Below the pieces are notes generated by a model that saw only the letters and a list, made by a program, of their open reading frames with translations, ran no database searches and was not told where the DNA came from. A DNA stretch of 64,000 nucleotides from Actinoallomurus spadix (GTDB taxonomy: Bacteria; Actinomycetota; Actinomycetes; Streptosporangiales; Streptosporangiaceae), in contig NZ_JAMXMX010000009.1 of NCBI RefSeq assembly GCF_024055725.1, positions 62,001 to 126,000 of the forward strand. The letters run 5' to 3'. Made by a program: the position numbers and the translations under genes. Of the stretch, positions 53,346 to 61,657 are shown piece after piece. Each line of letters starts with the position of its first letter. The stretch's first letter is position 1.

Positions 53346-54347
53346 TCATCGCCGCTCGGGCACCGGCGTCCCCGGTGCGGACACATCGCTTCGGGCGACG
53401 TCGTGGAGACCGGCCCGCCGAGCCCGCGAAGCGCCCAGGCCGAGCAGCAACAACCCGATCCCGGCCCACGCGATCAGGACGATGAGCGGCCCGCCCGCCC
53501 GCGCGCCGTCGAAGAACGCGACCGAGCGCAGCAGCGTGCCGCCCGCTCCCGCCGGCATTCCCTGGCCGATCGATCCCCACGGCCGGGGCAGCAGCTCCGG
53601 AGCCGAGGTCACGCCCGACAACGGGTTGGCCAGGAGCATCATCACGGCTCCGCCGACGCCGAGCCCGCGCCCGCCGATGGCCGCCCCCAGGCCGACGACG
53701 GTGCCGGACACGGCGAGCACGGTCAGGCCGAGGACCCCCGCGATGGCGAGATACGCCCCGGGCACGATCGACAGCCAGCCGCCGACGATGACGGCCGTGA
53801 CGGCTCCGCCACCGGCGGCGAACAGCAACAGCCCGGCCGGCCGCTCCCACGCCGCCCCGATCAAAAGCGTGAGGAGGACGCCGCCCACGAGGCTCGACAT
53901 GACCAGTGGCAGCACGAGTGCCCCGAAGGCGGCGCCGCGCGGATCGTCGGCGTCCGCCGGCACGACATCCTGTGGGGCCTGCACTGGCCGCCCGGACATC
54001 CGCTGCGACAGTTGCGTCAGCAACTGGGCCACCGCCGGGCTCGCGGCCGACGCGACGAGCACGCGCGGACCGGCCGGGCCGGCGACGATCGCGCCGTACG
54101 CCTCGCGGTCGGCGAGGGCCCGGCGGGCGGCCGCCTCGTCCGGCCGCCGCCGTACCTCGAACGCCCCATGCCGCTCGGCGTCGAGCCGCCGCGCGACCGC
54201 GGCGGCCGCAGGTCCGGGACCCGCGACGACGATCGGGACGTGCCGGGGCGCGACACGCGCGGCAGGCCACGTGAACGCCGTCACCATGACGGCCTGCACG
54301 CCCACCGCCAGCAGGGCCAGCAACACCGTACGGAGCTGGATCCTCAT
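53346..54347 (-). CDS. polytopic membrane protein, ABC-2/YhgE-like
   Basis: A 333-residue protein with an N-terminal helix (about residues 5-27), an extracytoplasmic domain of about 110 residues, then five hydrophobic helices (about 143-310) and a short tail. The architecture matches YhgE/Pip or ABC-2 permease-like export proteins. No ATPase gene is adjacent. GGAG with a six-base spacer supports the ATG at 54347. It is divergent from a TetR gene with an operator-like palindrome between, suggesting an inducible export system. Confidence 0.65.
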   Translation of the reverse strand: MRIQLRTVLLALLAVGVQAVMVTAFTWPAARVAPRHVPIVVAGPGPAAAAVARRLDAERHGAFEVRRRPDEAAARRALADREAYGAIVAGPAGPRVLVASAASPAVAQLLTQLSQRMSGRPVQAPQDVVPADADDPRGAAFGALVLPLVMSSLVGGVLLTLLIGAAWERPAGLLLFAAGGGAVTAVIVGGWLSIVPGAYLAIAGVLGLTVLAVSGTVVGLGAAIGGRGLGVGGAVMMLLANPLSGVTSAPELLPRPWGSIGQGMPAGAGGTLLRSVAFFDGARAGGPLIVLIAWAGIGLLLLGLGASRARRAGLHDVARSDVSAPGTPVPERR

Positions 54348-54418
54348 CGACCACTCCAAAAAAGCGAATGTCCGTTCTCTTTCATGTCACGCTGGCACCG
54401 GCGCTCTGGATTGTCAAG

Positions 54419-54432
54419 AACGAGCGTTCGTT
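54419..54432. promoter_or_regulatory. TetR operator between divergent genes
   Basis: AACGA-N4-TCGTT palindrome in the intergenic region between the membrane protein and the second TetR gene. A related half-site GAAN6TTC occurs at 54366-54377. Confidence 0.55.
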
Positions 54433-54446
54433 TTATTGTGAGCCTC

Positions 54447-55034
54447 ATGCCCAAGGTCAGCGAGGAGCACCTCGAACAGCGTCGGCGGCAGATCCTTGAC
54501 GCCGCTCGGCGGTGCTTCGACCGCAAGGGGTTCCACCAGACGTCCATGCAGGACGTCTTCACGGAGTCGGGGCTGTCGGCCGGTGCCGTCTACCGCTACT
54601 TCAGGAGCAAAGAGGACATCGTCCGCGCCATCGGGGTGGAGAACCAGCGCATCGTCACCGGACTGTTGGAGGAGATGCTCAACGAGGACACCCTCCCCAA
54701 ACTGGAGGACGTGATCGGCCGGTTCGCCGAGCGCGTCGAGTCCCTGCTCGGGAGCGACGGCCCGCTCCGGCTCGCCCCCGCCGGCTGGGTGGAGGCGATG
54801 TACAACCCGGCGCTCGGACCGACCGTCCGGGACCTGTTCACCGACACCCGCACCTGGTGGACCAAACTCGCCGAGCGGATGCGCGACGTGGGCCGCCTGC
54901 CCGCCGACGCCGACCCCCGGGCCGTCGGCGCCACCCTGTTCTGCCTCGTGCCCGGCTTCGTCATCCAGAGGCTCCTCCTCCAGGACGTCGACGCCGCCAC
55001 CCTCCGCGCCGGAATCCGCGCCCTGACCAACTGA
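54447..55034 (+). CDS. TetR-family regulator divergent from the membrane protein
   Basis: A 195-residue regulator: MPKVSEEHLEQRRRQILDAA, HTH (about residues 22-60, QTSMQDVFTESGLSAGAVYR) and a C-terminal ligand-binding domain with RLAPAGWVEAM (about 108-118). The sequence resembles the many TetR repressors that control drug-export genes. It is divergent from the polytopic membrane protein, sharing the palindrome. A GTG nine bases upstream is a minor alternative start. Confidence 0.85.
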   Translation: MPKVSEEHLEQRRRQILDAARRCFDRKGFHQTSMQDVFTESGLSAGAVYRYFRSKEDIVRAIGVENQRIVTGLLEEMLNEDTLPKLEDVIGRFAERVESLLGSDGPLRLAPAGWVEAMYNPALGPTVRDLFTDTRTWWTKLAERMRDVGRLPADADPRAVGATLFCLVPGFVIQRLLLQDVDAATLRAGIRALTN

Positions 55035-55152
55035 CGAGCCCCTCCCCGACTGGACCACCAAGATTTCCGCTGACCCGCCCACCCCGCCGCCGCCCCTGCC
55101 ACATCACCGTCTGAACATAGGCGAGGTGACGCTCTCAGGCATGCCCCGTATC

Positions 55153-55250
55153 GAACCGGCCCGAGGCCGGAAACGGCAATACGGCCAGGGCGCCGTGGGG
55201 CGGTCGAGGTGGACTCGGCCTTCGGCGAGCCGCGCTGCACTCGACCGCGC
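55153..55250 (-). pseudogene. decayed copy of the dapF 3' end
   Basis: About 77 bases (55153-55229) align with 56288-56363 at the dapF end with ten mismatches and one gap; a further GACCGCGC block at 55243-55250 extends the similarity. The first 30 bases correspond to sequence downstream of dapF and the rest to its last codons: LAEGRVHLDR here versus [10 protein letters not shown] in DapF. The stop codon is mutated. The copy is in the same orientation as dapF. Confidence 0.7.
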
Positions 55251-55272
55251 CCTGACCGACGCGGCGCGCCGG

Positions 55273-55323
55273 CCCTGAGCCGGGGCCCTGAGCCGGGGCC
55301 CTGAGCCGGGGCCCTGAGCCAGG
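55273..55323. repeat. 13-bp tandem repeat
   Basis: Three perfect 13-base units (CCCTGAGCCGGGG) and a partial fourth. Non-coding; it lies between the dapF fragment and the secreted protein gene. Confidence 0.9.
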
Positions 55324-55468
55324 AGGCCGCGGATTCCGGGCCCGATCGCGCTCGGCCATGATCGGGTGGCAGATCGTCAACGGTTCCGGCAAGGGCCGTC
55401 AGGCGCGGCCGCAGGGCGGCGTGGATGTGATGGCGTCGATCTCTGAGACGAACCCACAAGGAGCTCAG

Positions 55469-56227
55469 ATGATCAGATTGACCGGCCGGGGCGCCGCCGC
55501 GGTCACGACGGCGGTTCTCGCGGTCAGTGGCCTCGGGGCCGCAGGGCAGACGTCCGCACGGGCGCAGACGAACCCGCGGGCCGCCACGCTGTCCGCCGAC
55601 CTCACCTGCAACATCGGCGACCTCGGGCAGACGGCCGCCGTTCTCGACGGCTGGCTGACCCCGCCCGGGAACAGCTACGACGCGCCGGCACGCTTCTGGC
55701 TGCACATCTCGAACCTGAACCTGCAGGCGCCCTTCCCGATCGACTCCTGGAACGGCACCGCCTGGGTCGACGTCAGCGGCACCGAGAACACGACCTTCCA
55801 GGTGAGCGGCTCCGGGGGCGCGGTCCCGGAGCAGGGGGCGCTCACCGGCGACCTGGCCGGCGACTGGGCGCCGGCCGTGGCCGGGACGCACTTCCTGAGG
55901 GTCGGCGGTATCGAGGTCACCGTCAACAGCGCGCAGGCCGGCACCGTCGTCGTGCAGTGCGTGCCGAACGGCAGACCGAGGGCCGAGGTCCTCCAGGTCG
56001 CCGCTCCGTACCGGGGATCATGGGCCCGCCCACCGGTTCGGGGCTTCCGTCCCGGACCGTGGTACCGCCCGGGCATGATCCTCCATCGTCCCGTGTGGGA
56101 TCGGCCGGGCTGGCAGCGTCCCGGCTGGCATCGTCCCGGCTGGCACAGCCCGCCGGTGTACCACCGGCCGGTCGGCCCGGGAGGCGGCTGGCATCGCCCC
56201 GGCTTCCCGATTCACCACGGCGGCTGA
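55469..56227 (+). CDS. secreted protein with Trp/His/Pro-rich C-terminal repeats
   Basis: A 252-residue protein. Residues 1-32 form a signal peptide (MIRLTGRGAAAVTTAVLAVSG). A globular domain (about 40-165) has two Cys at its ends (NIGD preceded by TC, and VVQC) and aromatic-rich strands (FWLHISNLNL). The C-terminal part (about 180-252) is built of Arg/Pro/Gly/Trp/His repeats (RPGW-type units: DRPGWQRPGWHRPGWH). AAGGAG lies 5 bases before the ATG. The repeats could bind metals or wall polymers. No family recognised with certainty. It lies within a segment bracketed by a dapF-tail duplication. Confidence 0.75.
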   Translation: MIRLTGRGAAAVTTAVLAVSGLGAAGQTSARAQTNPRAATLSADLTCNIGDLGQTAAVLDGWLTPPGNSYDAPARFWLHISNLNLQAPFPIDSWNGTAWVDVSGTENTTFQVSGSGGAVPEQGALTGDLAGDWAPAVAGTHFLRVGGIEVTVNSAQAGTVVVQCVPNGRPRAEVLQVAAPYRGSWARPPVRGFRPGPWYRPGMILHRPVWDRPGWQRPGWHRPGWHSPPVYHRPVGPGGGWHRPGFPIHHGG

Positions 56228-56287
56228 TCGCGCCACCCTGAGGGTTCAGAGCCCCGCCGTCCGCATGCGCGGCCGGCGGAGGCTTTG

Positions 56288-56382
56288 GAACGGGCCCGAG
56301 GCCGGAACGGCGATACGGTCAGCGCGCGATGAGGCGGTCGAGGTGGACGTCGCCTTCGGCGAGGAGGACGGCGGGACCGCGC
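56288..56382 (-). repeat. dapF 3' end, partner of the decayed copy
   Basis: The intact member of the direct repeat with 55153-55250. It includes the dapF stop codon (56319-56321), about 60 coding bases and about 30 bases downstream. The two copies are 1.1 kb apart with the secreted protein gene between. Confidence 0.7.
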
Positions 56383-57134
56383 AGGAAGCTGGTCGTGCCG
56401 TCCAGGATGACGGTGAGGACGCCGCCCGGGACGGCGACCTCCCAGGTGCCGGTCGTGCGGCCTTCGGCGTGGGCGGCGGCGACGGCCGTGGCGACCGTGC
56501 CCGTACCGCAGGAGCGCGTCTCGCCCACTCCCCGCTCGTGGACCCGCATCTCCACCCGGCCGTCGCCGACCGGCCGGAAAAGCTCGACGTTGACGCCGTC
56601 GGGGAAGGCCGCCGCGTCGACGTCGGGGGCGTGCTCCAGGTCGAGGCCGGCGACCGGCTCGTCGATCAGGCAGGCCAGGTGCGGGTTGCCCATGGAGACG
56701 CGCAGGCCGGCGTACGACCGGCCGGACAGCGCCGCGTGTCCCTCCCCCAGGATCCGCGGAGCGCCCATGTCCACCGACACGTCGCCGGTCGCGCCCAGGC
56801 TCACCGCGCGCACGCCCGACCTGGTCCCGATCGTGAAGTCGCCGGGTGCGGCGAGGCCGGCGTCGACGAGGTAGCGGGCGAAGACCCGGACGCCGTTGCC
56901 GCACATCTCCGCGACGCTGCCGTCGGCGTTGCGGTAGTCCATGAACCACTCGGCGCCGAGGTCGTCGTGGCCCAGCGCCTTGGCGCGCACGACGCGCAGC
57001 ACGCCGTCGGCGCCGATGCCGGCGCGCCGGTCGCAGAGGGCGGCGACCAGGGACGGGGTCAGGTCGAGGGAGCCGTCGGGGTCCGGCACGATCACGAAGT
57101 CGTTCTCGGTGCCGTGTCCCTTCACGAAGCGCAT
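56319..57134 (-). CDS. dapF: diaminopimelate epimerase
   Basis: A 271-residue epimerase converting LL- to meso-diaminopimelate for lysine and peptidoglycan. The two catalytic cysteines are Cys78 (EMCGNG) and Cys209 (TRSCGTG). The ATG at 57134 lies inside the end of miaA (13-base overlap), so they are coupled. The last residues [14 protein letters not shown] are the part that is duplicated at 55.2 kb. Confidence 0.96.
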   Translation of the reverse strand: MRFVKGHGTENDFVIVPDPDGSLDLTPSLVAALCDRRAGIGADGVLRVVRAKALGHDDLGAEWFMDYRNADGSVAEMCGNGVRVFARYLVDAGLAAPGDFTIGTRSGVRAVSLGATGDVSVDMGAPRILGEGHAALSGRSYAGLRVSMGNPHLACLIDEPVAGLDLEHAPDVDAAAFPDGVNVELFRPVGDGRVEMRVHERGVGETRSCGTGTVATAVAAAHAEGRTTGTWEVAVPGGVLTVILDGTTSFLRGPAVLLAEGDVHLDRLIAR

Positions 57135-58021
57135 GGGCCGATCGTATCGAGCGCGGTCTCCACGGGCGCGTCGTAGGGGATCCATCGCACGCGGGGGTCG
57201 CGGCGGAACCAGGACTCCTGGCGGCGGGCGAACCGCCGGGTGGCCCGGATCGTCTCCTGCTTCGCCTCCTCCTCGGTCCACTCCCCCGCCAGGAAGCGGA
57301 GCACCTGGGCGTAGCCGAGTGCGCGGCTGGCCGTGAGCCCGTCGCGCAGCCCGTACGGCTCCAGCCCGCGGACCTCGTCGACGAACCCGGCCTTCCACAT
57401 CCGCTCGACGCGTACGGCGATGCGCTCGTCGAGCTCGGGACGGGGGACGGTGAGTCCCAGCTGTACCGAGTCGCCGGTGTCGGCGTAGGACGGCATGGAG
57501 GCGGTGAAGGGCCGGCCCGTCATCTCGATCACTTCGAGCGCCCGGACGATCCGGCGGCCGTTGCTGGGCAGGATCGAGGCGGCGGCGGCCGGGTCGAGGC
57601 CGGCCAGACGGGCGTGCAGCGCGGCGGTCCCGTGCTCGGCGAGCTCGCCCTCCAGCCGTGCCCGCAGCTCCGGGTCCGTGCCGGGGAACTCCAGGTCGTC
57701 CAGGACCGCGCGGACGTACAGGCCGGACCCGCCGACCAGCAGCGGCGTCCGCCCGCGGCCGCGGACCTCCGCGACGGTGCGGCGGGCCAGTTCCTGGTAC
57801 TCGGCGACGCTGGCCGTGCGGGTGACGTCCCACACGTCGAGCAGGTGGTGCGGTACGCCGCGCCACTCCGGCTCGGCGAGCTTGGCGGTGCCGATGTCCA
57901 TGCCCCGGTAGAGCTGCATCGAGTCGGCGTTGACGACCTCACCGCCGAGACGCAGGGCGAGTTCGACCGCGAGATCGGACTTGCCCGCGGCGGTCGGGCC
58001 CACGACGGCGATCACCTTCAT
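57122..58021 (-). CDS. miaA: tRNA dimethylallyltransferase MiaA
   Basis: A 299-residue enzyme adding the isopentenyl group to A37 of tRNAs reading UNN codons. P-loop GPTAAGKS at residues 8-15; [16 protein letters not shown] (about 33-48) and the catalytic Asp/Thr region follow; [13 protein letters not shown] is at about 98-110. The ATG at 58021 has a GGTGGGGG just upstream; a GTG nine bases earlier is possible. It acts before MiaB, whose gene lies 1.1 kb upstream, so the i6A and ms2i6A steps are encoded close together. Confidence 0.95.
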   Translation of the reverse strand: MKVIAVVGPTAAGKSDLAVELALRLGGEVVNADSMQLYRGMDIGTAKLAEPEWRGVPHHLLDVWDVTRTASVAEYQELARRTVAEVRGRGRTPLLVGGSGLYVRAVLDDLEFPGTDPELRARLEGELAEHGTAALHARLAGLDPAAAASILPSNGRRIVRALEVIEMTGRPFTASMPSYADTGDSVQLGLTVPRPELDERIAVRVERMWKAGFVDEVRGLEPYGLRDGLTASRALGYAQVLRFLAGEWTEEEAKQETIRATRRFARRQESWFRRDPRVRWIPYDAPVETALDTIGPCAS

Positions 58022-58192
58022 TTCCCCCACCGGTCAATTCTGCCGTTTCCCCCGAGGTGCCGCCGCCACTCGCCCGCTCCGGCCGGGCGCGAGGCCGGGC
58101 GGGGTACGCACGAGCGGGTTTTCCCGCCGGAAACGGGGCAGAGGGCCGGTAGAGGGTGCCGGCGGACGGCATCCCCGTATGAGGAGGCGCGG

Positions 58193-58423
58193 ATGTCCTT
58201 CAAGGACAAGGTCAAGGATCTGCTGGGCCAGCACGGCGACAAGGTCGACAAGGTCATCGAGAAGGCCGGCGACATGGTCGACCGCAAGACCGGCGGGAAG
58301 TACGAGCGTCAGGTCGACACGGCGCAGGAGCAGGCCCGCAAGTACGCGGAGCGGGCCGGTGGCGAACACGAGCCCGAGACGCGTGAGGGAGGCGCCGATC
58401 CCCAGGGCGGCCGGCCGTCATAG
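58193..58423 (+). CDS. MT0933-type small antitoxin-like protein
   Basis: A 76-residue Lys/Glu-rich helical protein (MSFKDKVKDLLGQHGDKVDKVIEKAG) of the MT0933/Rv0909-like antitoxin family, common in actinobacteria. AGGAGG stands before the ATG. No toxin gene (Rv0910-like) follows; instead it ends overlapping by six bases a gene on the opposite strand. It may be an orphan or a stress-related protein. Confidence 0.7.
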   Translation: MSFKDKVKDLLGQHGDKVDKVIEKAGDMVDRKTGGKYERQVDTAQEQARKYAERAGGEHEPETREGGADPQGGRPS

Positions 58424-59095
58424 CGCGCGGCGGGTCCAGCTCGCGACGAGGTACCCGACGCCGTACGGCGCCGTGTCGGCCAGCAGTTCGGCGTCGTAGG
58501 CCGCGTCTCCCGCCGCTCCGGCCAGCACCTGCCACGGCGCGCGCCCGGCCGCCCGCAGTTCGGCGGCGAGGCCGGGGGCGAGTCCCGCGAGTGCGGCACG
58601 GTTCGCGCCGGCCAGCGCGGCGGCCACCGCCGCGTCGAAGCCGGCGGCCCGCGGATCGAGGTAGCCGGGAGCCGCCGCCGTACGGCACGCCGACCCGTCG
58701 CCCATCACCAGCAGCGCGACCGCGGGGGCCAGGTCCGCCAGGTCGGCGCCCAGCCGGAGGCAGGCGGCGGGCGAGGCGTCCTCCGCGACGCCCTGGAACA
58801 GCGCCGGCCGGTCGCCGATCAGCCACCGTCCGATCGTCAGGGACAGGGGCAGCACCGGCTCACCCTGCCCCAGAGTCAGGTCGACGCCGTACGGCCGCAG
58901 GCTCCCCGCCGCGCCGGGCCCGAAGTCGCGGGTGGCCGACCCGGAGCCGACCACGATCAGCAGGTCGGCGGGAGCGAGCCGGCGTACGGCGGCGTCGCAG
59001 GCCGCCCGCACCGCGTCGAGTTCGGCGGCCGCGCCGCTCGCGACCTCCGGCACCAGCAGCGGCGGGTGCGGGCACACCGCCGCGGCGGTCAGCAC
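58418..59095 (-). CDS. class III extradiol dioxygenase-like protein
   Basis: A 225-residue protein of the LigB-like fold (LTAAAVCPHPPLLVPEVASG, residues 2-21, with metal-type His/Pro; LLVMGDGSACRTAA at about 127-140). Members of this subgroup, encoded between miaB and miaA in actinobacteria, lack a demonstrated substrate. The stop codon overlaps the end of the convergent small protein. Dioxygenase activity cannot be inferred from the fold alone. Confidence 0.75.
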   Translation of the reverse strand: MLTAAAVCPHPPLLVPEVASGAAAELDAVRAACDAAVRRLAPADLLIVVGSGSATRDFGPGAAGSLRPYGVDLTLGQGEPVLPLSLTIGRWLIGDRPALFQGVAEDASPAACLRLGADLADLAPAVALLVMGDGSACRTAAAPGYLDPRAAGFDAAVAAALAGANRAALAGLAPGLAAELRAAGRAPWQVLAGAAGDAAYDAELLADTAPYGVGYLVASWTRRAL

Positions 59096-59117
59096 GCCGC
59101 CGCCCCGGACGGTGCGG

Positions 59118-60614
59118 TCACGGGCAGGAGGAGACCGGGGGCGCCGCGGGCCGGCCGATGCCCGGCATGCCCAGCGAGACGCCCTTCTGCGCGGGCGCGG
59201 CCGTGCGCCGCTCCCAGGCGTCGCCCGCCCGGGTGCGCCGGAGATCGCGGACCGGTCCGTCCGCGACCAGGTGGTGCGGCGCGGCGTAGGTGACCTCGAC
59301 GGTGACCATGTCGCCCGGCCGGGGGACCTTCGCGTCGTCCTCGCCGAGAGCGAAGTGGACGAGCCGGTTGTCGGGCGCCCGCCCGGACAGGCGGTGCGTG
59401 CGCTGGTCCTTGCGGCCCTCGCCCTCGGCGACGAGGACTTCGAGGGTGCGGCCGAGCTGCTTCTTGTTCTCCGCCCAGGAGATCTCCTCCTGCAGGGCGA
59501 TCAGCCGTTCGTACCGCTCCTGCACGACCTCCTTGGGCACCTGGTCGGCCATGTCCGCCGCCGGTGTGCCGGGCCGCTTGGAGTACTGGAAGGTGAAGGC
59601 CCCGGAGAAGCGCGCCTCGCGGACCACGTGCAGCGTCTGCTCGAAGTCCTCCTCGGTCTCCCCCGGGAAGCCCACGATGATGTCCGTGGTGATCGCGGCG
59701 TCCGGGATCGCGGCGCGGACCCGCTCGATGATGCCGAGGTAGCGCTCCTGCCGGTAGGAGCGCCGCATGGCCTTCAGCACCCGGTCGGAACCGGACTGCA
59801 GCGGCATGTGGAGTGAGGGCATGACGTTCGGCGTCTCGGCCATCGCGGCGATGACGTCGTCGGTGAAGTCGCGCGGGTGCGGCGAGGTGAACCGGACCCG
59901 CTCCAGCCCGTCGATCTCCCCGCAGGAGCGCAGCAGCTTGGCGAACGCGCCGCGGTCGCCGAACTCGGCGCCGTAGGAGTTGACGTTCTGCCCCAGGAGG
60001 GTGATCTCACAGACGCCCTCGGCGACCAGCGTCTCGACCTCGGCGAGGATCTCACCGGGGCGGCGGTCCTTCTCCTTGCCACGCAGCGACGGCACGATGC
60101 AGAACGTGCACGTGTTGTTGCACCCGACCGAGATCGACACCCACGCGGCGTACGGGGACTCGCGGCGGGTCGGCAGCGTGCTCGGGAACGTCTCGAGCGC
60201 TTCCTTGATCTCGACCTGCGCCTCATCCTGGACGCGGGCGCGCTCGAGCAGGACCGGCAGCGAGCCGATGTTGTGGGTGCCGAAGACGACGTCGACCCAG
60301 GGCGCCCGCTTGACGATCGTGTCGCGGTCCTTCTGCGCCAGGCAGCCGCCGACCGCGATCTGCATGCCGGCGTGGCCCTCCTTCACCGGCCGCAGGTGGC
60401 CGAGGTTGCCGTACAGCCGGTTGTCGGCGTTCTCCCGTACGGCGCACGTGTTGAACACGACGACGTCGGGCGTCGCGCCGTCGTCGGCGCGGGCGTAGCC
60501 GGCGTCCTCCAGCAGCCCGGCGAGCCGCTCGGAGTCGTGCACGTTCATCTGGCAGCCGTACGTGCGGATCTCGTACGTGCGGGGCCGGTCGTCGAATGTC
60601 GTGGGCGCGCTCAT
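59118..60614 (-). CDS. miaB: tRNA-2-methylthio-N6-dimethylallyladenosine synthase MiaB
   Basis: A 498-residue radical SAM methylthiotransferase. The UPF0004 domain has three cluster Cys ([22 protein letters not shown]). The radical-SAM site CNNTCTFC lies at about residues 165-172. A TRAM domain occupies about 380-445, with a C-terminal tail beyond it. It adds the methylthio group after MiaA. The gene is separated from the divergent gluA by about 190 bases. Confidence 0.96.
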   Translation of the reverse strand: MSAPTTFDDRPRTYEIRTYGCQMNVHDSERLAGLLEDAGYARADDGATPDVVVFNTCAVRENADNRLYGNLGHLRPVKEGHAGMQIAVGGCLAQKDRDTIVKRAPWVDVVFGTHNIGSLPVLLERARVQDEAQVEIKEALETFPSTLPTRRESPYAAWVSISVGCNNTCTFCIVPSLRGKEKDRRPGEILAEVETLVAEGVCEITLLGQNVNSYGAEFGDRGAFAKLLRSCGEIDGLERVRFTSPHPRDFTDDVIAAMAETPNVMPSLHMPLQSGSDRVLKAMRRSYRQERYLGIIERVRAAIPDAAITTDIIVGFPGETEEDFEQTLHVVREARFSGAFTFQYSKRPGTPAADMADQVPKEVVQERYERLIALQEEISWAENKKQLGRTLEVLVAEGEGRKDQRTHRLSGRAPDNRLVHFALGEDDAKVPRPGDMVTVEVTYAAPHHLVADGPVRDLRRTRAGDAWERRTAAPAQKGVSLGMPGIGRPAAPPVSSCP

Positions 60615-60716
60615 CTCAGACGTAAGAGTACGCGCGCCGCGCGCCGGACGAGGACTCCGCGCCGAGCGCGCCGGTCAACGGGCACAAGATCGACTTCCCG
60701 GAGTGGCACCGCTCCA

Positions 60717-60738
60717 GCGGCGGGCAAGTGCCCGCCGC
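60717..60738. promoter_or_regulatory. hairpin in the miaB-gluA intergenic region
   Basis: A perfect 9-base-pair GC stem (60717-60725 with 60730-60738) and four-base loop, 66 bases before gluA. It may sit in the gluA leader. Confidence 0.35.
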
Positions 60739-60803
60739 AACGTGACCGGATCGGTACCTCATCTCGGCTTTCTCTCCAGAGTGTTGACGTACGCTTTGCG
60801 CAC

Positions 60804-61583
60804 ATGACGGACGGCAAGGAGGCCCGGGAGGCCGAGGTGAGTGGCGGCGGACCTCTCGTCGTGCTCGAGAACGTGAACAAGTTCTACGGCGACCACCATG
60901 TCCTCAAGGACATCGACCTCACGATCCATCGGGGCGAGGTCGTGGTCGTGATCGGCCCGTCGGGCGGCGGCAAGTCGACGCTGTGCCGCACGATCAACCG
61001 GCTGGAGCCCATCGACGGCGGCACCATCCGCATCGACGGCAAGCCCCTGCCCGAGGAGGGCAAGGCGCTCGCGCAGCTGCGCGCCGACGTGGGGATGGTC
61101 TTCCAGTCGTTCAACCTGTTCGCCCACAAGACGATCCTGCAGAACGTCACGCTCGGCCCGATCAAGGTCCGCAAGGCGGACAAGACCGAGGCGGAGCAGC
61201 GCGCGATGGAGCTCCTCGAGCGGGTGGGCATCGCCTCGCAAGCCGAGAAGTACCCCGCGCAGCTGTCCGGCGGGCAGCAGCAGCGCGCCGCGATCGCCCG
61301 GGCGCTCGCGATGCGTCCCAAGGTGATGCTGTTCGACGAGCCGACCTCGGCCCTCGACCCGGAGATGGTCAAGGAGGTCCTCGACGTCATGATCAACCTG
61401 GCGGCCGAGGGCATGACGATGGTCGTGGTGACCCACGAGATGGGGTTCGCCCGCGCGTCGGCCAACAAGGTGGTGTTCATGGCGGACGGCCAGATCGTCG
61501 AGGAGAACACCCCCGGAGAGTTCTTCACCAACGCGCGGAGCGACCGCGCCAAGGACTTCCTGTCCAAGATCCTTACGCACTGA
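60804..61583 (+). CDS. gluA: glutamate ABC transporter ATP-binding protein
   Basis: A 259-residue ATPase energising uptake of polar amino acids. Walker [10 protein letters not shown] is at residues 51-59, the Q loop FQSFNLF near 97-103, the ABC signature LSGGQQQ at about 154-160 and Walker [13 protein letters not shown] (about 174-185). It heads the gluABCD operon that lies beside miaB in many actinobacteria, which supports glutamate as substrate. Confidence 0.93.
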   Translation: MTDGKEAREAEVSGGGPLVVLENVNKFYGDHHVLKDIDLTIHRGEVVVVIGPSGGGKSTLCRTINRLEPIDGGTIRIDGKPLPEEGKALAQLRADVGMVFQSFNLFAHKTILQNVTLGPIKVRKADKTEAEQRAMELLERVGIASQAEKYPAQLSGGQQQRAAIARALAMRPKVMLFDEPTSALDPEMVKEVLDVMINLAAEGMTMVVVTHEMGFARASANKVVFMADGQIVEENTPGEFFTNARSDRAKDFLSKILTH

Positions 61584-61657
61584 CCGTGACCGGTCCGGCG
61601 TTTCAAGGTTCAGCCGAACCGAGGAACCGCGGCGCGCGGTCCTCCACGACACAGGGG

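Larger units (their letters stand above)
55035..55468. other. gene-free stretch with decayed dapF tail and tandem repeats
   Basis: No intact gene. The stretch holds a degraded copy of the dapF 3' end (55153-55250) and a 13-base tandem array (55273-55323). The rest is high-GC filler; AAGGAG just before 55469 belongs to the secreted-protein gene. Confidence 0.7.

Noticed and set aside
55273-55323. 13-bp tandem array considered as CRISPR-like
   Set aside because: Units are directly adjacent with no spacers and no cas genes are present; a simple tandem repeat.
57122-57134. Overlap of dapF and miaA as a sequencing error
   Set aside because: Both proteins are full length with normal ends, so the 13-base overlap is genuine coupling.
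60784-60789. TTGACG as a -35 element for gluA
   Set aside because: The matching -10 would fall inside the coding sequence; the promoter must lie elsewhere.
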